A DNA stretch of 64,000 bases from JBPYFK01 sp051984675 (lineage in GTDB: Bacteria; Actinomycetota; Actinomycetes; Mycobacteriales; Pseudonocardiaceae): positions 56,581 to 120,580 of the forward strand of contig JBPYFK010000100.1 in assembly GCA_051984675.1 (NCBI GenBank), read 5' to 3'. Both the position numbers and the translations under genes were made by a program. Below the pieces are notes generated by a model. That model saw nothing but the letters and a program-made list of their open reading frames with translations. It made no database searches and had not been told where the DNA came from. Below are positions 57,659-64,000 of this stretch, piece after piece (position 1 is the first letter of the stretch; every line of letters begins with the position of its first letter).

Positions 57659-58402
57659 ATGAACGGTTCCAGGCTCACCTCTCGGCTCAACCAGGTACTC
57701 GGCGCCCCACGTCGTGCGGTCGGATGCCTGCTGGCCCTCGCCGTGCCCAGGGACTGTGCCGGATGCGGCGCAGTGGACACGGGCTGGTGCGACACGTGCG
57801 CGCTCCAGCTCGGACGGCTGCGACGGGTCCGGCGTCGGCTGCTCGGCGACACGCTGCCCGCCTACGCGCTCGGCTGGTACCGCGCGGCAGCCCGGCGGGC
57901 TGTGCTCGCGTACAAGGAACGCGGACGGCGCGATCTGGCGCGACCGTTCGGCGAAGCGCTGGCGGCGGCACTGCGACGACTCGCGCGTGCGGAGTCACCC
58001 GGGCCCGTGACTCACTGGTGGTTGGTTCCGGCCCCGTCCCGCCCGGCAGCGGCGCGAAGCAGAGGTGGCCCGCACATGCTGCGCGTGGCCGCGGCCGTCG
58101 CGGCGGCTTCGGCGCGGATGGCACCCGCGGAGAGCATCGCGCGGGTCGCTCCGTGCCTGGCGCTGAGCCGGCACGCCCGTGATTCGGTGGGGCTCGACCC
58201 GCCGTCGCGGATGCGAAACCTCGCAGGGCACGTGCTGGTTCGGACTGATCACCTGCCGCCACCGGGCTCGGTGGTCGTGCTCCTGGACGACGTGATCACG
58301 ACCGGCGCGACCGCGGCGGCCTGTGCGGCGGCGCTGTCCGACTGCGGTGTTCGAGTGGCATACGTGCTGAGCCTGACTGCGACAACCGGATGGCATTCAT
58401 GA
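57659..58402 (+). CDS. ComF-family phosphoribosyltransferase-like protein
   Basis: 247 residues. Zinc-finger pair CAGCGAVDTGWCDTC near the N-terminus and the PRPP loop VVLLDDVITTGATAAACAAA (~residues 205-225), with VLAYKERGRRDLARPFGEAL and LVPAPSRPAAARSRGG between them, identify the ComF/GntX family. Homologues have roles in DNA uptake or unknown metabolism. It follows lpqB (94 bp), as in mycobacteria, and precedes hpf. Confidence 0.88.
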   Translation: MNGSRLTSRLNQVLGAPRRAVGCLLALAVPRDCAGCGAVDTGWCDTCALQLGRLRRVRRRLLGDTLPAYALGWYRAAARRAVLAYKERGRRDLARPFGEALAAALRRLARAESPGPVTHWWLVPAPSRPAAARSRGGPHMLRVAAAVAAASARMAPAESIARVAPCLALSRHARDSVGLDPPSRMRNLAGHVLVRTDHLPPPGSVVVLLDDVITTGATAAACAAALSDCGVRVAYVLSLTATTGWHS

Positions 58403-58854
58403 GCCGTGACAGGGCAACGACGGTGCTGGCGAAGGAGCGTTGAACGCGCCGTGAAGCCAGGAACAACGGCGTGCTGCGGCTCGTTGTCCGGGCATGAGCA
58501 GGTGGAACGTGGCCCGCCCCGGCGCGCCGACCCCTGCCGGGCACGCTGCGTTGCTGCTATCCCCCAAACGGGGTAGCTTCGCTACGAGTTCTGCTTTGCT
58601 GCCCGCCGCCGCTCAGTCGTGTGGGATGATTCGAACAGTGAGCTTCATCACGCTCGGTGGATTCTTGACTTCGCTCAACCCGGGGGGTGTCGGAACAGCC
58701 GCCGAGGGGCTAACGTCCCACACATTCAGCCAGATCCGGCCCGAGGGAAGGAGGGAAAAGCCCATGTCCCTGGCGCCGGAAGCGAGCTGAGGGGTCCACG
58801 CACCGGCGCCGTTTTGTGACTGTCGCGAGAGATGCCCAGAAACGGAGGTCGTGT
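58403..58854 (+). promoter_or_regulatory. Intergenic region upstream of hpf, with hairpins and a tiny leader ORF
   Basis: No ordinary gene is supported. Two adjacent small hairpins occur at 58557-58585 (CTATCCCCC...CGGGGTAG, then GTAGC-TTC-GCTAC) and may end the comF transcript. TTGACT at 58667 and GGAAC-N17-CGTC near 58692 are candidate promoter elements. AAGGAGGG (58747-58754) precedes an ATG at 58764 and an 8-codon frame (MSLAPEAS), 65 bp before hpf. A stress-type leader is possible; nothing proves it. Confidence 0.35.
58764..58790 (+). other. Candidate 8-codon leader ORF ahead of hpf
   Basis: ATG at 58764 with a near-perfect ribosome site AAGGAGGG eight bases upstream opens MSLAPEAS and stops at 58790. 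Such a strong site before a tiny frame is unusual for chance sequence. A longer frame from 58494 shares the same end, but its sequence does not look protein-like. Confidence 0.3.
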
Positions 58855-59550
58855 ATGGACATCGTCGTCAAGGGCCGCAACGTCGAGGTGCCGGCACATT
58901 ACCGGGAGCACGTGGCGACCAAACTGGCCCGGTTGGAACGGTACGACAGAAAGACGATCCGGGCGGACGTGGAACTCCACCACGAGCCCAACCCGCGTCA
59001 GGCCAAGAACTGCCAGCGACTGGAAATCACCCTGAAAAGCCGTGGTCCGGCCGTGCGTGCCGAGGCCAGTGCAGGCGATTTCTACGCGGCGCTGGACTGC
59101 GCCGTCAGCAAGCTGGAGAGTCGGCTACGCAAACTGCACGACCGCAGAAAGGTGCACCACGGGCTTCGCAACCCAACCTCGCTCGCCGAAGCGGCCGCCA
59201 GGGCAGAGGTGGCCAACGGCGCGATGGTCGACGTAGGACGTTCCGCGGCAGGCACGACTGTTCTCGAAGCTCCGAGCGAGCGCGAACAGGCTGGCGTTGA
59301 GGAGATCGAGACTGGTCCCGCTGCCAGCGACGTTCCCGAACAGCGATTCGACGCTGACGGCCACGAGCCGGGCAGGATCGTTCGGGAGAAGGTCCACCCG
59401 TCCGACCCCATGACGGTGGATCAGGCGCTGTACGAGATGGAGCTTGTCGGGCACGACTTCTATCTCTTCTCGGACGCCGACACCGGCCGTCCGAGCGTGG
59501 TTTACCGACGTAAGGGTTTCGACTATGGAGTGATCCGGCTCGCCCGATGA
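58855..59550 (+). CDS. hpf: Ribosome hibernation promoting factor (long form)
   Basis: 231 residues from an ATG with GGAGGTC upstream. The N-terminal S30AE domain (MDIVVKGRNVEVPAHYREHV, KLESRLRKLHDRRKVHH) binds the decoding centre of the 30S subunit. A polar linker (~residues 110-170) and the C-terminal dimerisation domain (VREKVHPSDPMTVDQALYEM, ELVGHDFYLFSDADTGRPSV) complete the long form, which joins ribosomes into 100S dimers in stationary phase. Placed between comF and secA as in mycobacteria. Confidence 0.94.
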   Translation: MDIVVKGRNVEVPAHYREHVATKLARLERYDRKTIRADVELHHEPNPRQAKNCQRLEITLKSRGPAVRAEASAGDFYAALDCAVSKLESRLRKLHDRRKVHHGLRNPTSLAEAAARAEVANGAMVDVGRSAAGTTVLEAPSEREQAGVEEIETGPAASDVPEQRFDADGHEPGRIVREKVHPSDPMTVDQALYEMELVGHDFYLFSDADTGRPSVVYRRKGFDYGVIRLAR

Positions 59551-59585
59551 ACGACGCGACATCGAACTGAAGTAAACGACGGTGG

Positions 59586-59617
59586 TGTCCCCCGCGTACG
59601 GTAGTGCGCGGGGGACA
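59586..59617 (+). terminator. Terminator between hpf and secA
   Basis: TGTCCCCCGCG (59586-59596) pairs with CGCGGGGGACA (59607-59617), an 11-bp perfect GC-rich stem with a 10-nt loop, 36 bp after the hpf stop. It is followed by a short palindrome GACACGTGTC (59618-59627). No T tract, as usual here. Confidence 0.75.
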
Positions 59618-59750
59618 GACACGTGTCCGCTCAGACTCAAATACGCCACAGCCGTCCGGGCTCCTTCCACGGACGGGTGAACGCAATACGATGACAGCAA
59701 AGCGTCTCTGATAGGTAGGCGCGTCACGATCAGCTAGTGAGGTCGACCGG

Positions 59751-62642
<2,892 letters not shown>

Positions 62643-62657
62643 TCGAGGGTTGCGGTT

Positions 62658-62687
62658 GGCCGGGGAACGATGCTGTTCCCCGGCCAG
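62658..62687 (+). terminator. Terminator after secA
   Basis: TGGCCGGGGAAC (62658-62669), loop GATGCT, GTTCCCCGGCCA (62676-62687): a perfect 12-bp stem starting 15 bp after the secA stop. It ends 21 bp before the 3' end of the convergent DUF6459-like gene, so it may act for both. Confidence 0.85.
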
Positions 62688-62707
62688 CGGCGTTTCGGGC
62701 TCCGCGG

Positions 62708-63099
62708 TCACAGCAAGCTCAGGTCGGCGCAACACCATGTCAGCCCCCTCTGCTCGAGTCGCATGGTCAATGCCTGGCTACGCCCTGCCGTGCTCACCAC
62801 AGCGCAGGCTTCCACCACTCGTGCGCTGGTGGGGCAGGCGTGCACCGAACGCAGCTGATAGCGAACCCCGGGGTCGTGTTCCCGCCCGACGATGGCGTTC
62901 AGCGCCGCGCTGGCACTGGCCGTGACCAAGGCCCGGATTCGGTGCGGCGGATAGCGTTTCTCCAGGACCGCGAGTACGGCGTGAGCGACGCGCTCGGCGA
63001 TCGCGGTGGAACTCCGTTGTGCCTGCCGTCGCAAGGCCGACCCGACGCATCCAGGCGGATGTGCCTTTCGGTCACGGCGGTCGCTGCGGGTGCGGGCAT
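62708..63099 (-). pseudogene. DUF6459/Rv3235-type gene, apparently frameshifted near its start
   Basis: The frame ending at 62708 reads AIAERVAHAVLAVLEKRYPP, HRIRALVTASASAALNAIVG, YQLRSVHACPTSARVVEACA and TAGRSQALTMRLEQRGLTWC, the DUF6459/Rv3235 family (short strand-helix domain of unknown role, usual in actinobacteria near secA). That frame lacks an ATG or GTG; its only start before the domain is a TTG at 63034. The ATG at 63099 has an ideal GGGAGG ribosome site but is in another frame (MPAPAATAVTERHIRLDASG), which leaves the family sequence. A one-base deletion around 63030-63050 would reconcile them. It could be a sequencing error, a real frameshift or simply a TTG start. Confidence 0.6.
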
Positions 63100-63223
63100 G
63101 ATGCCTCCCAGGTCGAGACGGGTTGTCGCTGTGCGAGGACGACGTTGTGCGAGGACGTCGCTGTGAAACGGCGTCGACAAGAAGAGAAGTTGGGGAGCGA
63201 ATCCGGTCAGGGAGGTTGCCGGA

Positions 63224-63679
63224 ATGACCGAATCGGGTGATCGAGATCATGTCGACCAGGGAGAACTGGCCGGACTGATCGTGGACTACAGCGGGGTCCT
63301 GACCGATCCCGGCGAGAGCGGAACCGGCAGGTCGCCCTTGCTGGACCTGGTGCGCAACGCACGAGAAGCGGGTATCCGCACCGCGTTGCTCTCCAACTCC
63401 GATGGCTTCGATCACCGGACCCATCAGCCGGAATGGGCCGAGCTTTTCGACGCCGTGGTGCTCTCTGGAGCTGTCGGAGTCGCCAAGCCTGACCCGGAGG
63501 TCTACCTGCTGGCGGCGAGAGAACTTCGGCTGCGGCCCGGGCGCTGCGTGTTCGTCGATGACCTCCGGGCGAACGTCGACGGCGCCGTGACGGTAGGGAT
63601 GGTCGGCGTGCAGCACCGGTCGGTCACTTCGACGGTCGACGAACTCGCAGTGCTCTTCGACCGCGACCTGCTTCCGTAA
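63224..63679 (+). CDS. HAD-superfamily hydrolase (HAD-IA-like)
   Basis: 151 residues. Motif I GLIVDYSGVLT has the nucleophile Asp but a changed second position (D-Y-S instead of DxDxT). Motif II is TALLSNSDGF, the Lys is in GVAKPDPEVYLLAARE, and motif IV is CVFVDDLRANVDGAV. There is no cap domain, so it is a short member acting on a phosphate ester of unknown kind. It is divergent from the DUF6459 gene and is the last protein gene before the rRNA-type leader. Confidence 0.82.
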   Translation: MTESGDRDHVDQGELAGLIVDYSGVLTDPGESGTGRSPLLDLVRNAREAGIRTALLSNSDGFDHRTHQPEWAELFDAVVLSGAVGVAKPDPEVYLLAARELRLRPGRCVFVDDLRANVDGAVTVGMVGVQHRSVTSTVDELAVLFDRDLLP

Positions 63680-63720
63680 CCTGGGCTTCACCAGGGGTTT
63701 CGCCGTTTAGGGACCCCCCC

Positions 63721-63751
63721 TTGTGAGGGGCTTTCAGGGGGTGTGTAGATT
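63721..63751 (+). promoter_or_regulatory. Candidate rRNA promoter
   Basis: TTGTGA (63721-63726) and TAGATT (63746-63751) with a 19-bp spacer resemble mycobacterial rrn promoters (TTGACT ... TAGACT). It is directly upstream of the leader that follows. The spacing is slightly long, so the exact boxes are uncertain. Confidence 0.45.
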
Positions 63752-64000
63752 ATTCCCTGTCAGCGCGAACGGGACGCGGAAAGCGGACCGGAGCACTGGA
63801 AGCCCACTCTACAAGAGTGGGCGGCGGAATACGCCTTCAGAGGCCTTACCTGATAGGGTAAGTTTCCCTGCGGAGCGTGTGTTCTTTGATATCTCAACAG
63901 TGTGTCGGTTTTGTGATTGTGGTGCTTGTGTGGGCCACGTGATGTCGCTGCCGTTGTGGTGGTGGTGTTGTGTGGTTCTGTGTTTTTGAGTCAGTCATTT
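63752..64000 (+). other. Leader of a ribosomal RNA operon, 16S rRNA just beyond the window
   Basis: GTGTGTTCTTTGATATCTCA, then ACAGTGTGTCGGTTTTGTG (63877-63915), closely matches the conserved pre-16S leader of actinobacteria (in M. tuberculosis GTGTTGTTTGAGAACTCAAT, then AGTGTGTTTGGTGG), which carries the antitermination and RNase III processing signals. Upstream are a perfect 9-bp hairpin, GCCCACTCT-ACA-AGAGTGGGC (63802-63822), and CTTACC...GGTAAG (63845-63862). The final bases are GT-rich, as in such leaders. No protein gene lies in this 320-bp end region. The 16S gene itself is not in the window. Confidence 0.75.

Noticed and set aside
58494..58763. 98-codon frame between comF and hpf
   Set aside because: No good ribosome site, Ser/Pro/Gly-rich string without protein character; only its last eight codons follow a strong site.
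62708..63691. 327-codon minus-strand frame
   Set aside because: Its first ~200 codons are antisense to the HAD gene; only the last ~110 codons match a family.

Overview
The window is high-GC actinobacterial chromosome, most likely from the Pseudonocardiaceae (Amycolatopsis/Saccharopolyspora-like). The evidence is GTG/TTG starts with GGAGG-type ribosome sites, F420 biosynthesis genes, WhiB, MtrAB-LpqB, arabinogalactan-linker rhamnose genes, DUF397/XRE pairs and type VII (ESX) secretion substrates. From about 5 kb to the right end the core genes follow the order known from mycobacteria (maf - accE - birA - PH protein ... purK-purE ... rmlB/rmlD - wbbL - manC - fbiA/fbiB - whiB - DUF3499 - manB - SIS - manA - sahH - tmk - mtrA-mtrB-lpqB - comF - hpf - secA), with accessory islands between them.

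Layout. 0-4.3 kb: an ESX-substrate-like locus (PPE-like protein cut by the left edge, a small WxG-like protein, a DUF3558 lipoprotein), a DUF1707 membrane protein and a DAACS transporter with a minisatellite. 4.4-11.2 kb: metabolic genes (TIGR03086 protein, Maf, secreted S15 peptidase, AccE, BirA, PH protein, HMG-CoA lyase, MaoC). 11.5-15.1 kb: a translationally coupled polymorphic-toxin module: YbaB-like protein, WXG100-like protein, an 804-residue protein ending in a TNT (NAD+ glycohydrolase) domain, and a small probable immunity protein. 15.1-22.2 kb: HisN, a two-component pair, GtrA, a sigma factor fused to an anti-sigma zinc finger, a membrane helix and an exported C-terminal part, and a GGDEF-like regulator. 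22.2-28 kb: purK-purE, a DUF397/XRE unit, a thioesterase and a TIGR03089 protein. 28-35.3 kb: rmlB-rmlD, a decayed methyltransferase gene, wbbL, manC, a base-excision glycosylase and a VapBC pair with twin palindromic operators. 35.3-39.2 kb: fbiA-fbiB-NUDIX with overlapping stop/start codons, then a site-2 protease. 39.4-47.9 kb: whiB with a long leader, a multi-pass protein, a degenerate metallopeptidase, DUF3499, phosphomannomutase, Trm112, SIS protein and ManA. 47.9-58.4 kb: a large membrane alpha/beta-hydrolase-like protein, sahH, tmk, mtrA-mtrB-lpqB and comF. 58.4-64 kb: hpf, secA, a DUF6459/Rv3235-type gene that appears frameshifted, a HAD protein and, at the right edge, a leader that strongly resembles that of a ribosomal RNA operon; 16S rRNA should begin just past the window.

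How the genes work together. Envelope biogenesis dominates: dTDP-rhamnose and its transfer (rmlB, rmlD, wbbL), mannose activation (manA, manB, manC), envelope signalling (MtrAB-LpqB) and export (SecA). Toxin and regulatory cargo (TNT module, VapBC, DUF397/XRE) sits between conserved blocks. In-frame 12-27 bp tandem repeats occur in several genes, and a 10-bp motif, CACAGTGGAC, recurs in one orientation. All calls come from reading the sequence and remembered family features; no database search was run.
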